Of a DNA stretch of 64,000 nucleotides, positions 17,016-28,535 are shown piece by piece (the stretch's first letter is position 1; every line of letters begins with the position of its first letter). The notes beneath the pieces were generated by a model. It was given only the letters and a program-made list of their open reading frames with translations, had not been told where the DNA came from and did no database searches. Made by a program: the position numbers and the translations under genes. This stretch comes from Oceanobacillus manasiensis (GTDB lineage: Bacteria; Bacillota; Bacilli; Bacillales; Amphibacillaceae): contig NZ_CCDL010000001.1 in assembly GCF_000724085.1 (NCBI RefSeq), positions 496,001 through 560,000 on the forward strand, written 5' to 3'.

Positions 17016-17049
17016 AAACAGCCACTCCATTTTGGAAGAGGCTGTTTTT
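17016..17049. terminator. Intrinsic terminator
   Basis: The stem AAACAGCC-ACTCC / GGAAGAGGCTGTTT is followed by TTTTT. It lies downstream of the minus-strand gene at 17126 and upstream of the small membrane gene. It is bidirectional in appearance. Confidence 0.75.
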
Positions 17050-17125
17050 CAGGTCTGACAAGTATTAAGAAAGTTTAGGGAGACCTTATTAGTAGCACCT
17101 TAGGTCATCAGCCAGATTTGTTCCC

Positions 17126-17437
17126 TCACTTTTTCTTCAACACATTAATCAATGTGGAGCCGGCATGGAGACATAAAGCAACGAGTAAAACAGCAGTAAT
17201 CACGTTAAATTGATAACTTTCGTGAAAGTGAATGTAATCCTCAACTTGCTTCAAAAATGCTGCAGCATTTTCCCCACCGGCATTAAGTTTAAAAATATGC
17301 CAGGCATTGTAATCACCGATAGCAAAAAATGATAGCTGTATAATTAAAAAAATACATAGATGAAGGATCAGACCAAGCAATGCCTTATGATCCTTCCATA
17401 AGTTAATACTACTAACTTCCAACTTATTCTCCATCAT
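17126..17437 (-). CDS. Two-helix membrane protein, unknown
   Basis: A 103-aa protein with one membrane helix near residues 20-40 (LLGLILHLCIFLIIQLSFFA) and one near residues 78-96 (VITAVLLVALCLHAGSTLI). Between them is an outer or cytosolic loop with AGGENAAAFLKQVEDYIHFH. It sits just after the ABC-transporter operon with its own GGGGGATT site, so it may be an accessory of that system. No family recognised. Confidence 0.55.
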   Translation of the reverse strand: MMENKLEVSSINLWKDHKALLGLILHLCIFLIIQLSFFAIGDYNAWHIFKLNAGGENAAAFLKQVEDYIHFHESYQFNVITAVLLVALCLHAGSTLINVLKKK

Positions 17438-17502
17438 AATCCCCCTTATAAATCATGCGTGAGAGCACTACCGCACGGCGGTACGCCCCCACTACAGACC
17501 CG

Positions 17503-18279
17503 TTACACTCTAATTGAAACACGTTTGGTTAAAACACGGATTAAGTAAAACATGCCAAGAGGAATAATGAATAGGGCTGCAATAGCGATTCCTTCGGGCA
17601 TTGCAAGAAACGCATATCGATTAGGAATGGGCAGGCTCAAGACCGATCTAAGGAGTACATTTTCAACTGTTAGAAGAACGATTGATATTGCAATAAATCC
17701 AATTCCTATAACAATCGAAAATCGGTAGAAAGCCAAAGCCGCGCTAATTAACCATCCAGCCAAATAGTAGACTAAAATCTTTAAACTAAAGATACCAATC
17801 GCCAGAACCCAATTACTCTCAGGCTCCACAAATGGTGTTACAATTAGAAACTCAACAATATTGCCTATGAAATTACTATCGTCTATAGATACTTCCATAT
17901 TAGGTTCTCTAAATGAAAAACTCGTAACATTTTCAACAACAAACTCTGTTAAGACGGAAATGCCCCACGCGACAAACGGAAGCGTAATTGCCATACCAAT
18001 CAAAGCAAGAGAAGCCCCTTTAAAGTAGTCTTTTCTCGTTACACCATGCCCTACATAGTGTGGGAGAAAAGAGGTGGCCATAATTCCAATAACAAAAAAG
18101 AAGAAAGTAGCTACAACAAAGAAGGAATTATAGAAATTATCTTGCCCATTTGCTTGAAATTGAAGGACCAGCCTAACAATGCCAATGATTAGCATGACCC
18201 CCATAACGCCAAATGCCCAAAATAGTTGTATGAAGAACATATCCGTCATTACTTTTAGATAATTATTTGATGATTTCAT
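17503..18279 (-). CDS. ABC transporter permease-like membrane protein
   Basis: A 258-aa integral membrane protein with six probable helices and the HYVGHGVTRKDYFKG cytoplasmic motif seen in ABC-2-like permeases. Its ATG overlaps the stop of the ATPase gene by 4 nt (ATGA) behind GAGGGAG, so the two are translationally coupled. With the GntR gene upstream it forms a YtrABC-like unit, a type linked to cell-envelope stress in Bacillus. The substrate is unknown. Confidence 0.75.
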   Translation of the reverse strand: MKSSNNYLKVMTDMFFIQLFWAFGVMGVMLIIGIVRLVLQFQANGQDNFYNSFFVVATFFFFVIGIMATSFLPHYVGHGVTRKDYFKGASLALIGMAITLPFVAWGISVLTEFVVENVTSFSFREPNMEVSIDDSNFIGNIVEFLIVTPFVEPESNWVLAIGIFSLKILVYYLAGWLISAALAFYRFSIVIGIGFIAISIVLLTVENVLLRSVLSLPIPNRYAFLAMPEGIAIAALFIIPLGMFYLIRVLTKRVSIRV

Positions 18280-19145
18280 TCGACTCCCTCCTCTGTTAAG
18301 TGGACAAATAGTTCATGGAGTGAGAGTGGAGCAATCTCAAGGCCTTTAGCGAGTGCAGCCTGTTTTTCCTCTTCGCGTAACGCACCATAAACCATGACCG
18401 ATTTGGTCCCACCTAATTGCGTTTCATGTATCTGCTTCATGTCTTTAACAAACTCCTCCACGGTCTCCGAGCTACCTGTAATAGAAGCGCCCTTTGCAAG
18501 AAGGGAATCGTATCCCTCGTGAAGCAAAAGCTCCCCCTTGTTTAATAACAGGACGTCATCGAAAAGGTAATCCATCTCAGATACAAGGTGTGTCGAGAGG
18601 ATAATCATTCTTGGATGTTCTTGCTGATCTGCTAATACTTCTTTATAAAAGATGTCACGTGATGGGGCATCCATACCAAGGTATACCTCATCAAAAATAG
18701 TAATGGGGGTTCTGGCCGCGAGACCAATGATGACATTGAGAGCAGATTGCATCCCTTTTGAAAAGTATTTAACTGCTTTATCTTTGGGCAGTTTAAATTT
18801 TGCAACAAGTTCTTCTGCATAATCCATATCAAAATTAGGGCGGTAGCGCTGAACATCTTGAAGTAAGGGTACTACCTTATCTGATTCGTCCTTATAGTCT
18901 CTGTCATATAAAAAGGCGACCTGCTGCATGATCTCTGCATTTTCAAATGGAGTTATCCCGTTAATGGTAAGCGATCCACTAGACTGTTCACTAAAGGATG
19001 CCAAAATGGATAGTAGACTTGTTTTTCCAGCCCCATTTCTGCCAAGCAGTCCATAAATTTTCTTTTCCTTTAAGGAAAAGCTGACATTATCTAGTGCAAT
19101 ATGATTGCTATAATGTAAACTCAAGTTTTCCACTTTAATTGTCAT
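18276..19145 (-). CDS. ABC transporter ATP-binding protein (YtrB-like)
   Basis: A 289-aa ATPase. Walker A is GRNGAGKTS (about residue 37), Walker B is ITIFDEVYLGMD and the switch His is in LSTHLVSEMD. The signature is degenerate: FSKGMQS instead of LSGGQ, as in YtrB/BcrA-type subunits. I choose the ATG at 19145 (MTIKVENLSL) 11 nt after AAAAGG rather than the GTG at 19154. It overlaps the GntR gene upstream by 11 nt and the permease downstream by 4 nt. Confidence 0.88.
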   Translation of the reverse strand: MTIKVENLSLHYSNHIALDNVSFSLKEKKIYGLLGRNGAGKTSLLSILASFSEQSSGSLTINGITPFENAEIMQQVAFLYDRDYKDESDKVVPLLQDVQRYRPNFDMDYAEELVAKFKLPKDKAVKYFSKGMQSALNVIIGLAARTPITIFDEVYLGMDAPSRDIFYKEVLADQQEHPRMIILSTHLVSEMDYLFDDVLLLNKGELLLHEGYDSLLAKGASITGSSETVEEFVKDMKQIHETQLGGTKSVMVYGALREEEKQAALAKGLEIAPLSLHELFVHLTEEGVE

Positions 19146-19518
19146 GTTGATCACGACCTTTTACTTTTTTTATTAATTGAATGATCTCATTCTCTTCAAT
19201 CTCCAGTTTGTCAGCTTCCTGAACTAGTTTGACTACATAGTCCTCCATAAAGGAGAGCTTACGCTTTTCTTTCAACTTTTCCTTTGCCCCAACGGCGACG
19301 AACATCCCAATCCCTCTCTTCTTATAAAGGATCCCTTCCTCCACCAGCGGATTAATCCCTTTCGTTACGGTGGCATGGTTTATCTTATAAAAATCCACCA
19401 ACTGATTTGTAGAAGGTGCCTTTTCCTCTTCTTTTAATTGATTATTTAAAATCTGATCTTCCAATCTTTCACGCACTTGGACATATATTGGTTTGTCTTG
19501 CGTAAATGCACCTCTCAT
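19135..19518 (-). CDS. GntR family transcriptional regulator (YtrA-like)
   Basis: A 127-aa short GntR protein: a winged-helix domain (IYVQVRERLEDQILNNQLKE, with STNQLVDFYKINHATVTKGI as the recognition part) and a brief helical C-terminus. Size and operon position match YtrA repressors that control their own ABC operon. The start is the ATG at 19518 with GGGAG 6 nt upstream; the in-frame GTG at 19530 is less well placed. The inverted repeat at 19559-19582 is the likely operator. Confidence 0.85.
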   Translation of the reverse strand: MRGAFTQDKPIYVQVRERLEDQILNNQLKEEEKAPSTNQLVDFYKINHATVTKGINPLVEEGILYKKRGIGMFVAVGAKEKLKEKRKLSFMEDYVVKLVQEADKLEIEENEIIQLIKKVKGRDQHDN

Positions 19519-19558
19519 GTTATCTCCCACAATCCTTTTTCGTCTTATACACTTATAT

Positions 19559-19582
19559 GGTTATATACTTATGTGTATAACC
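19559..19582. promoter_or_regulatory. Candidate operator of the GntR-ABC operon
   Basis: GGTTATATAC-TTAT-GTGTATAACC, 10-bp arms with one mismatch, about 40 nt upstream of the GntR start. A further half-site TTATACAC lies at 19544. Its location overlaps the expected promoter. Confidence 0.55.
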
Positions 19583-19640
19583 ATAACAGGTAAATTTTTT
19601 TAAGTCAATATGGAGTTTGAAAAATGGGCAACGGAATGAA

Positions 19641-19677
19641 AAAAGCCACACGTGGCCTAACAGGCTGGACGTGTGGC
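19641..19677 (-). terminator. Intrinsic terminator of the DUF4188 gene
   Basis: The stem GCCACACGT / ACGTGTGGC with an inner GGCC/GGCTGG bulge. On the minus strand a T-run follows (from the AAAA at 19641). Confidence 0.75.
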
Positions 19678-19693
19678 AATAACGGGATAAGGT

Positions 19694-20176
19694 TTATTTA
19701 ACTTGTGGAGTAAGACGTTTCTGAGCAGATCTTCGTTTAGGGTTAATTGGAAGATGGGGCATGGCTTTTGCCAACCCGTACTGTGGCATGTTTCCATAAA
19801 CAGATTCATAGTTCCCTTGCTTCACCACATAGGTTTCATGGTAGATGCCGACTGCGGAATTGTCCCCAACTTTTTTGTTGAAGTTTTTCCAAGCCTTTAA
19901 ATGGTTGCTCCCTTTTGCATAAGCAAGCAGGTCCTCGGTTGAACGCCAGTATTGAATCATGACAGTTGTACGAAGCCCAAAGAAACTTTCCATAGACAAG
20001 AATCCCAGCTCCTCTTGGTTCGTATAAAGCTCTCTTATCATAGGTGGCATAGATTTCATAACAGGGAGCCACTTATGGACAGCCCTTCGCTTATTAATCC
20101 GCATGCCAATGATAAATACAACAAGGTCTTCCTCATTTTCTGTCGTGAATCTTCCACTGAAAATCGCTTTCCCCAT
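19694..20176 (-). CDS. DUF4188 domain-containing protein (monooxygenase-like)
   Basis: A 160-aa protein of the DUF4188 family. Marks are GRFTTENEEDLVVFIIGMRI at the N-terminus, KWLPVMKSMPPMI and FFGLRTTVMIQYWRSTEDL. Members resemble heme- or cofactor-free monooxygenases of the dimeric alpha/beta-barrel fold. The ATG at 20176 follows AAAGGAGGAAATAAG; 14 upstream in-frame codons lack a site. The upstream region is interrupted by the TnpB element, so its promoter may be partly element-derived. Confidence 0.82.
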   Translation of the reverse strand: MGKAIFSGRFTTENEEDLVVFIIGMRINKRRAVHKWLPVMKSMPPMIRELYTNQEELGFLSMESFFGLRTTVMIQYWRSTEDLLAYAKGSNHLKAWKNFNKKVGDNSAVGIYHETYVVKQGNYESVYGNMPQYGLAKAMPHLPINPKRRSAQKRLTPQVK

Positions 20177-20358
20177 CTTATTTCCTCCTTTTAAATAACA
20201 TTTATCGGTTTTGGACAAGAAGACTCCATCCTCAAGCCTAGCTAGGGTGGAGATGAATTGTCTAACTTTCCTGTATTAATTATAATGCGAACGGGTGTGC
20301 GTATGGTTGTTTTCTGATATAATAGATGTAATATTCCTGTGAGAAAGTTGTGAAAACT

Positions 20359-21510
20359 ATGTCTATTCACAAAGCTTATAAGTTCCGTATCTATCCAAAT
20401 GCATCACAAAAAGTCTTCATTGCGAAGACGATTGGTTGCTCTCGTTTTGTGTTCAATTATTTTCTGCATCAATGGAATGAAGCTTACTCTAAGACGGGAA
20501 AAGGCTTGACATACAAGGCTTGTTCCGCCCGCCTTACACAACTCAAAAAGCAACTGGTGTGGCTCCAAGAAGTGGATAGCATAGCCGTGCAGTCAGCGCT
20601 TAAACATTTGGCTGATTCGTACAATCGATTTTTTAAAAAACAGAATAAAGCGCCACGTTTTAAGTCAAAGAAAAACCCGGTTCAATCTTATACGACGAAG
20701 TATACGAATCATAATATTGCGGTGGTTGGGAACAAACTCAAATTGCCCAAATTAGGTCTTGTCAGATTCGCCAAGAGCCGGGAAGTTGAGGGACGCATCA
20801 TGAGTGCTACGATAAGACGCAATCCGAGTGGGAAATATTTTGTTTCGGTTTTAGCTGAAACGGAGGTACAACCGTTAACCAAAACAGGTTCTACTGTTGG
20901 AATTGACGTCGGACTCAAAGATTTTGCCGTTCTTTCGGATGGAACAGTATATAAGAATCCGAAACATTTTCGTACATTAGCGTCCCGGTTGGCAAAAGAA
21001 CAGCGTATTCTTTCACGGCGTAAAGAACTGGCGATAAAGCAAAAACGAGCCTTACAGGACGCCAAGAACTATCAAAAACAAAAACGAAAAGTGGCGCTTC
21101 TCCATGAACGTATCAGCAATGCACGGCATGATTACTTGCATAAAATTTCTACTGCTATTGTCAAAAACCACGACATTATAGGTATCGAAGACTTGCAGGT
21201 GTCCAACATGCTGAAAAATCACAAGTTAGCAAAAGCCATTAGTGGAGTGAGCTGGTCACAATTTCGACAGATGCTAGAATACAAAGCGGCTTGGTATGGA
21301 AAGCACGTGATAACCGTTGCCAGGAATTTTCCGTCTAGTCAGCTTTGCTCCACACCAGATTGTGGCTATCAAAATAAAGCCGTTAAAGATCTCGGATTGC
21401 GCCAATGGGTTTGTCCTTATTGCGGCGCACAACATGACCGGGACCAGAACGCAAGCTTGAATCTTAAAAACGAAGCGTTACGACTTCTAACTGCGGGGAC
21501 GCAGGGATAG
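20359..21510 (+). CDS. tnpB: RNA-guided endonuclease TnpB (IS605 OrfB)
   Basis: 383 aa from the ATG at 20359; a GTG at 20350 is possible. The N-terminus [12 protein letters not shown] is typical of TnpB. The RuvC-like residues are in [10 protein letters not shown] (Asp), IIGIEDLQV (Glu) and [10 protein letters not shown] (Asp). A zinc ribbon (CSTPDCG...CPYCGA) sits before the last motif. All catalytic residues appear intact, so it may be an active nuclease. Known TnpBs use a guide RNA from the element's right end. No tnpA is present. Confidence 0.93.
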   Translation: MSIHKAYKFRIYPNASQKVFIAKTIGCSRFVFNYFLHQWNEAYSKTGKGLTYKACSARLTQLKKQLVWLQEVDSIAVQSALKHLADSYNRFFKKQNKAPRFKSKKNPVQSYTTKYTNHNIAVVGNKLKLPKLGLVRFAKSREVEGRIMSATIRRNPSGKYFVSVLAETEVQPLTKTGSTVGIDVGLKDFAVLSDGTVYKNPKHFRTLASRLAKEQRILSRRKELAIKQKRALQDAKNYQKQKRKVALLHERISNARHDYLHKISTAIVKNHDIIGIEDLQVSNMLKNHKLAKAISGVSWSQFRQMLEYKAAWYGKHVITVARNFPSSQLCSTPDCGYQNKAVKDLGLRQWVCPYCGAQHDRDQNASLNLKNEALRLLTAGTQG

Positions 21511-21590
21511 CCTAATAACATAACTTTCGGTTACGAAGGTGTTCTTAGGAATCCCCCACTTCAAACGTTCGTTAAGTGGGGGTCATTCAA
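21430..21590 (+). ncRNA. Putative omega RNA (reRNA) region of the TnpB element
   Basis: By analogy with characterised TnpB systems, the guide RNA scaffold overlaps the 3' end of tnpB and ends at the right-end hairpin (21553-21582). The guide would then be the flanking sequence, here padR. Position only; no transcript evidence. Confidence 0.45.
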
Positions 21591-22115
21591 CGTAGCATCA
21601 CACCAATCGATGGCAGCTGCGGTAGTTCGCTTTCCATAATCGAGTGTGAATAACCAGTAGCGGGCATCTGGATCGTTCGCATGATTCGTCCGAATTGCTT
21701 GCTCAATTGTAGTGTATGTCTGGAAACGCCCCTCCAGCTTGAGTTTATAGTCCTCCAGCTGTGCGAGGGTTTTTTCTGTGGGCTGATGTCTACCGAAAAA
21801 CAGCTTTAGCAACACTTCATTTCGTTCCACTGGAACCTGCTCAATCGGTTGTGTGAGCCATTTTTCCAAAGCATCTATTCCTTTACTGGTGAGCTCATAC
21901 TCTTTTCGGTCCGGCTTTCCATCTTGAGAGGTAGTCGTAACTGTAACCAATTCATCCTCGGCAAGCTGTTTTAAAGTGGGATAAATTTGGCCATAGCTAA
22001 TTTTCCAGAAGTGATTGAGGCTTTTATCCATAAGCTGCTTGATTTCATATCCTGATGTGCAACCTGTTGTTAGAATCCCGAGAATCGCGTAGGTCGTATT
22101 ATTGTATTTTTTCAT
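21561..22115 (-). CDS. PadR family transcriptional regulator, 3' end altered by the TnpB element
   Basis: A 184-aa protein with an N-terminal PadR winged helix (AILGILTTGCTSGYEIKQLM, SYGQIYPTLKQL) and a C-terminal helical dimerisation domain (YWLFTLDYGKRTTAAAIDWC). The last residues, about NDPHLTNV, are encoded by the right-end hairpin of the insertion element, which also supplies the stop. The native C-terminus was therefore replaced, although the core domain is intact. The start at 22115 follows AGGATGG; the ATG at 22124 overlaps the ribosome site. Confidence 0.87.
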   Translation of the reverse strand: MKKYNNTTYAILGILTTGCTSGYEIKQLMDKSLNHFWKISYGQIYPTLKQLAEDELVTVTTTSQDGKPDRKEYELTSKGIDALEKWLTQPIEQVPVERNEVLLKLFFGRHQPTEKTLAQLEDYKLKLEGRFQTYTTIEQAIRTNHANDPDARYWLFTLDYGKRTTAAAIDWCDATLNDPHLTNV

Positions 22116-22138
22116 GAAGTCCATCCTATCTTTATGTT

Positions 22139-22157
22139 ATATATCATTTAGATATAT
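22139..22157. promoter_or_regulatory. Candidate PadR operator
   Basis: ATATATC-ATTTA-GATATAT, 7-bp perfect arms, 24 nt upstream of the padR start. PadR proteins usually repress their own gene from such AT-rich palindromes. Confidence 0.5.
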
Positions 22158-22309
22158 GGTACATGATAAATCTAAGAAAAGGAAGCAAATTTTTAAAAAA
22201 TTTACATAAAGATTCGGAATTGGACAGTTCAGTTTGTTGAATAGTCTGAAACAATGCTACTATACAAATACATAGAGTGTAGGAAATTCTTATAGAAAAG
22301 GGGTACTAT

Positions 22310-22857
22310 ATGAGCAATGTTCACGATGAAACGACATGGCCGGTATGGGCTATTGAAGAAGTTAAAATTGAAGAGCCTAAACAGGAATGGTTAAAAAAGG
22401 AGAACGAGAAAAACAGTTACTTCTCAATCTTTTAAACCCTATAGGAATAAATCAAGTAGAACACTATGGAAGTACCTCTGTCCCCAACTTACCATCTAAG
22501 CCAATTATCGATCTAATGGCGAAGGTTGATTCCTTTAAAATCGTAGAGGATGAAGTACTATCTATATTAAGTAATCATAGCTGGCACTATGTACATCCAG
22601 ATTTAGACCAGCGACCTTGGCAACGGTTATTCGTAAAAGTAAATAATGATAAACGGGAAGCGCATCTACATTTATTGCTAAAAGGTGATGATAGGTGGGA
22701 TAAACAGCTATTGTTTAGGGATCGATTACGATCTAACCAAGATCTTGTAAATGAATACGCAAAACTTAAAAGGGAATCGGCCGAAAAATTCAAAAACGAT
22801 AGAGAGAAATACACGAAGTCTAAAACAGAGTTTATAAATTCTATCCTAACAACATGA
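22310..22857 (+). pseudogene. GrpB family (UPF0157) nucleotidyltransferase-like gene with a frameshift in an A run
   Basis: The ATG at 22310 behind AAAAGGGG starts SNVHDETTWPVWAIEEVKIE...QEWLKK, the usual N-terminus of this family. The frame then changes at the six-A run (22393-22398) into GEREKQLLLNLL...VEHYGSTSVPNLPSKPIIDL, the nucleotidyltransferase-like core (GSTSVP and D of IDLMA). One extra A would restore a single protein of about 182 aa. Either a true -1 frameshift, a slippery site or a sequence error. The function of the family is unknown. Confidence 0.78.
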
Positions 22858-22860
22858 TTA

Positions 22861-23004
22861 ATGGAATTTTACGTGCAACCTGCAACTATTGGGCGTGGTC
22901 TTAATGAATTACAGTTAGAAAACGATCAAAGTTTATTCGAGTACCTGGATTTAGCTATACAAAAACTACTGATATTTAAGGAGGGCCTTTATGAGTCGAA
23001 ATAA
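22861..23004 (+). CDS. Possible 47-aa ORF, unknown
   Basis: An ATG 3 nt after the GrpB-like stop opens 47 codons (MEFYVQPATIGRGLNELQLE...). There is no clear ribosome site, and the end overlaps the next small gene. It could be a fragment of a larger lost gene. Weak call. Confidence 0.25.
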   Translation: MEFYVQPATIGRGLNELQLENDQSLFEYLDLAIQKLLIFKEGLYESK

Positions 23005-23131
23005 ATATGACCGTGAAAGAGAAGATCATCAAGATACATTCGATAGAGCTTTCGTAGGTAAACCAGGGTTTATGATTATCCTTACTTTAGTAGTCATTAT
23101 CGGTAGTATTATATTCAATTATTTTAAATAG
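22991..23131 (+). CDS. Small single-span membrane protein (46 aa)
   Basis: AAGGAGGG precedes the ATG at 22991. The 46-aa product has a charged N-terminal half (SRNKYDREREDHQDTFDRAF) and one C-terminal membrane helix (FMIILTLVVIIGSIIFNYF). Good expression signals make it a credible gene. Its function is unknown. Confidence 0.65.
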   Translation: MSRNKYDREREDHQDTFDRAFVGKPGFMIILTLVVIIGSIIFNYFK

Positions 23132-23203
23132 GCATCAAACACTACCAACCAACATTGCAAACGCAGCACTTACTCTTTATCATGTCGTTAGGAGGCGAAC
23201 GAC

Positions 23204-23404
23204 ATGAAGAAAGAGATTTTACAATCCATCCTTTTTAGCATAATACTTTTCATAGTCCTTTCATTCTTTGATTATCTACAGAATGGTGAGCTTGATTGGG
23301 CGAGAAATATAGGGCTGGCATTGTTTTTTGTGGTCATTATTAGAATTTTCCTCGGCATGGATTCTTTATTTAAAAAGATGAAGAAGAAAAAGAGGACCAA
23401 GTAA
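23204..23404 (+). CDS. Small two-helix membrane protein (66 aa)
   Basis: 66 aa with two membrane helices (ILQSILFSIILFIVLSFFDY; IGLALFFVVIIRIFLGM) and a very basic tail (KKMKKKKRTK). TTAGGAGGCGAACGAC precedes the ATG. Unknown function; it belongs to a run of three very small ORFs here. Confidence 0.65.
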   Translation: MKKEILQSILFSIILFIVLSFFDYLQNGELDWARNIGLALFFVVIIRIFLGMDSLFKKMKKKKRTK

Positions 23405-23508
23405 ACCCGCTTGCCTTTCCCGATAATGCAGCCCCTTACATAACCAGTGGTTACAGAGGCCCCACAAAGGGTACAACCTACTACAAGTGACTAAAAGGAT
23501 GTGAACAC

Positions 23509-24921
23509 ATGACAGAAACAAAACCTGTCGTTGCAGTAGCCGGGGCGAGCGGCTATATTGGCCAGAACCTGCTTAAAAAGCTGCAAGGACGTGCAACCTT
23601 CATTGGACTTTCGCGGAATGGAGATAAACGGGAGAACACAGAAGATATCACATGGCGTTCCTGTGACCTGTTTTCCCTAAAGGATGCCGAAAAAGGGCTA
23701 CAGGGAGCGGACATTGCGGTATATCTTGTGCACTCGATGATGCCTTCAGCCAAGCTTACCCAAGGCCATTTTGCAGATATGGATGTGATCCTTGCTGATA
23801 ACTTTGCTCAGGCAGCAAAGAAGCAAGGTGTTAAGAAAATTATCTACCTTGGCGGCATTGTGCCAGAAGGGGTAGAAAAACTATCCGCCCATCTGAAAAG
23901 TAGATTGGAAGTGGAGCGCATTCTTCGGGCATATGGTACGCCGGTGACTGCATTGCGTGCAGGTCTGATTGTTGGGCCAAAGGGTTCATCTTTCCCGATT
24001 TTAGCCAAGCTGGTTAAGCGTCTACCTATTATGATTCTACCGAAATGGACACGGACAAAGACACAGCCCATCGCCCTTCCAGATGTACTCAATTCTCTGG
24101 ATGCGACGGTGACCGACGAAAAGGCAGTGAACGACTCTTATGATCTCGGTGGACCAGAAGTCATGACCTACCGCCAGATGATGGAACAAACAGCTGAAGT
24201 CATGGGTGAAAAGCGTGTCATGTATAATGTTCCTTTTTTCTCCTTGTACCTATCCCGACTATGGTTACGCCTAATTACGCAAACACCAAAAGAAACGGTT
24301 TACCCACTGCTGGCTAGCTTGAAGCATCCGTTAACTGCACAAAAGGATGAAGAGGGAATCAGCCATGGGACAATTACCTTTAGAGAAGCGGCTGCGTATT
24401 CATTGGAGAACGAAGAAGGCACGAATAGTAAGCTATTGCCGAAGCCGGAAATCGGGCCGCTGAAGCGCGACGTGCGCTCCGTACAACGCATTCCACTACC
24501 GGAAGGATATCGTGCGGATGAAGTAGCAAGGTATTACGTGCAATGGCTGGAAAGGTTCCTTAATCCATGGGTGCGGACAACCGTTGATGAGGATCTTAAC
24601 TGTCAGATTGGCTGGATTGGTAATAAAAAGCCAATGCTTGAGCTATCGTATGCGCCTGAACGCAGCACAGAAGACCGTGCACTTTATTATATTACGGGTG
24701 GCTTTTTCTCGGATTCTCAGCACAATGAACGAGGACGGATGGAATTTAGAAAAATCCCGGGGGCGAACGAGGCAATCATCGCCATTCATGATTACCTGCC
24801 ATCCCTACCATGGTTCATCTATAAATACACCCAGGCCAATGCACATCTGTTTATCATGGCCTGCTTCCGTCACCATATGAAGCGGCTTGGTAAACAGCAA
24901 ATGGATAAGCAGCTGGCATGA
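23509..24921 (+). CDS. SDR family oxidoreductase with C-terminal DUF2867-like domain
   Basis: A 470-aa protein. An NAD(P)-binding Rossmann domain of the atypical SDR/NmrA type (VAVAGASGYIGQNLLKKL at residues 8-25, YLGGIVPEG) covers about 290 residues. A C-terminal domain with NPWVRTTVDED and LELSYAPERS fits the DUF2867 family found fused to SDRs. Substrate unknown. The start has AAAAGGATGTG upstream. Codon use looks more GC-rich than its neighbours. Monocistronic with a terminator at 24959. Confidence 0.83.
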   Translation: MTETKPVVAVAGASGYIGQNLLKKLQGRATFIGLSRNGDKRENTEDITWRSCDLFSLKDAEKGLQGADIAVYLVHSMMPSAKLTQGHFADMDVILADNFAQAAKKQGVKKIIYLGGIVPEGVEKLSAHLKSRLEVERILRAYGTPVTALRAGLIVGPKGSSFPILAKLVKRLPIMILPKWTRTKTQPIALPDVLNSLDATVTDEKAVNDSYDLGGPEVMTYRQMMEQTAEVMGEKRVMYNVPFFSLYLSRLWLRLITQTPKETVYPLLASLKHPLTAQKDEEGISHGTITFREAAAYSLENEEGTNSKLLPKPEIGPLKRDVRSVQRIPLPEGYRADEVARYYVQWLERFLNPWVRTTVDEDLNCQIGWIGNKKPMLELSYAPERSTEDRALYYITGGFFSDSQHNERGRMEFRKIPGANEAIIAIHDYLPSLPWFIYKYTQANAHLFIMACFRHHMKRLGKQQMDKQLA

Positions 24922-24958
24922 TAAAATCAGTATCGCTTAATCCCTTAATTATATAAAC

Positions 24959-24989
24959 AAAGACCGTTGAGCTTATCCCAACGGTCTTT
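24959..24989. terminator. Bidirectional intrinsic terminator
   Basis: The stem AAAGACCGTTG / CAACGGTCTTT between the convergent SDR and bglH genes. Confidence 0.85.
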
Positions 24990-25001
24990 AAAATGTCAAT
25001 C

Positions 25002-26465
<1,464 letters not shown>

Positions 26466-26475
26466 TTAGCTTTAA

Positions 26476-26490
26476 GGGGGGAATCCCCCC
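26476..26490. other. Short GC hairpin between bglP and bglH
   Basis: GGGGGG-AAT-CCCCCC, a perfect 6-bp stem with a 3-nt loop in the 61-nt intercistronic gap. It could protect mRNA ends or set relative expression of the two genes. There is no T-tail. Confidence 0.5.
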
Positions 26491-26505
26491 ACTCTACGCT
26501 TTTGT

Positions 26506-28368
<1,863 letters not shown>

Positions 28369-28453
28369 TTATACTGCGTGAATAGTCCCTAACTCGTTAA
28401 AGTTAGTATCCTGTTCAGCTAGCTTTTTCATACTGATACGTTTTTGAGCAAAT

Positions 28454-28522
28454 AAAAAACCTAAATTGACTCTTTCTATCGGAAAAAGTCAATTTAGGTT
28501 TTGCCTCGCAAGTCACAATCCT
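28454..28522 (-). promoter_or_regulatory. RAT antiterminator / intrinsic terminator switch before bglP
   Basis: On the minus strand, a RAT element (28496-28522, beginning AGGATTGTGAC and ending GAGGCAAAACCT) overlaps a strong terminator. The terminator stem is AACCTAAATTGACT / AGTCAATTTAGGTT with a T-run. LicT bound to RAT would prevent the terminator from forming. The RAT matches the LicT/SacY consensus well. Confidence 0.9.
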
Positions 28523-28535
28523 AAATGGATGTTAT

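Larger units (their letters stand above)
20220..21590 (+). mobile_element. Solo TnpB insertion element (IS605/IS1341 type, no tnpA)
   Basis: The element is about 1.37 kb, with ends estimated. The left end carries the imperfect hairpin CTCCATCCT / AGGGTGGAG (20224-20252). The right end carries CCCCCACTT / AAGTGGGGG (21553-21582), the sub-terminal hairpin typical of IS200/IS605 elements. It encodes only TnpB, so mobilisation would need a TnpA in trans. The right end lies inside the last codons of the padR gene. The exact termini and target tetranucleotide could not be fixed by eye. Confidence 0.8.
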
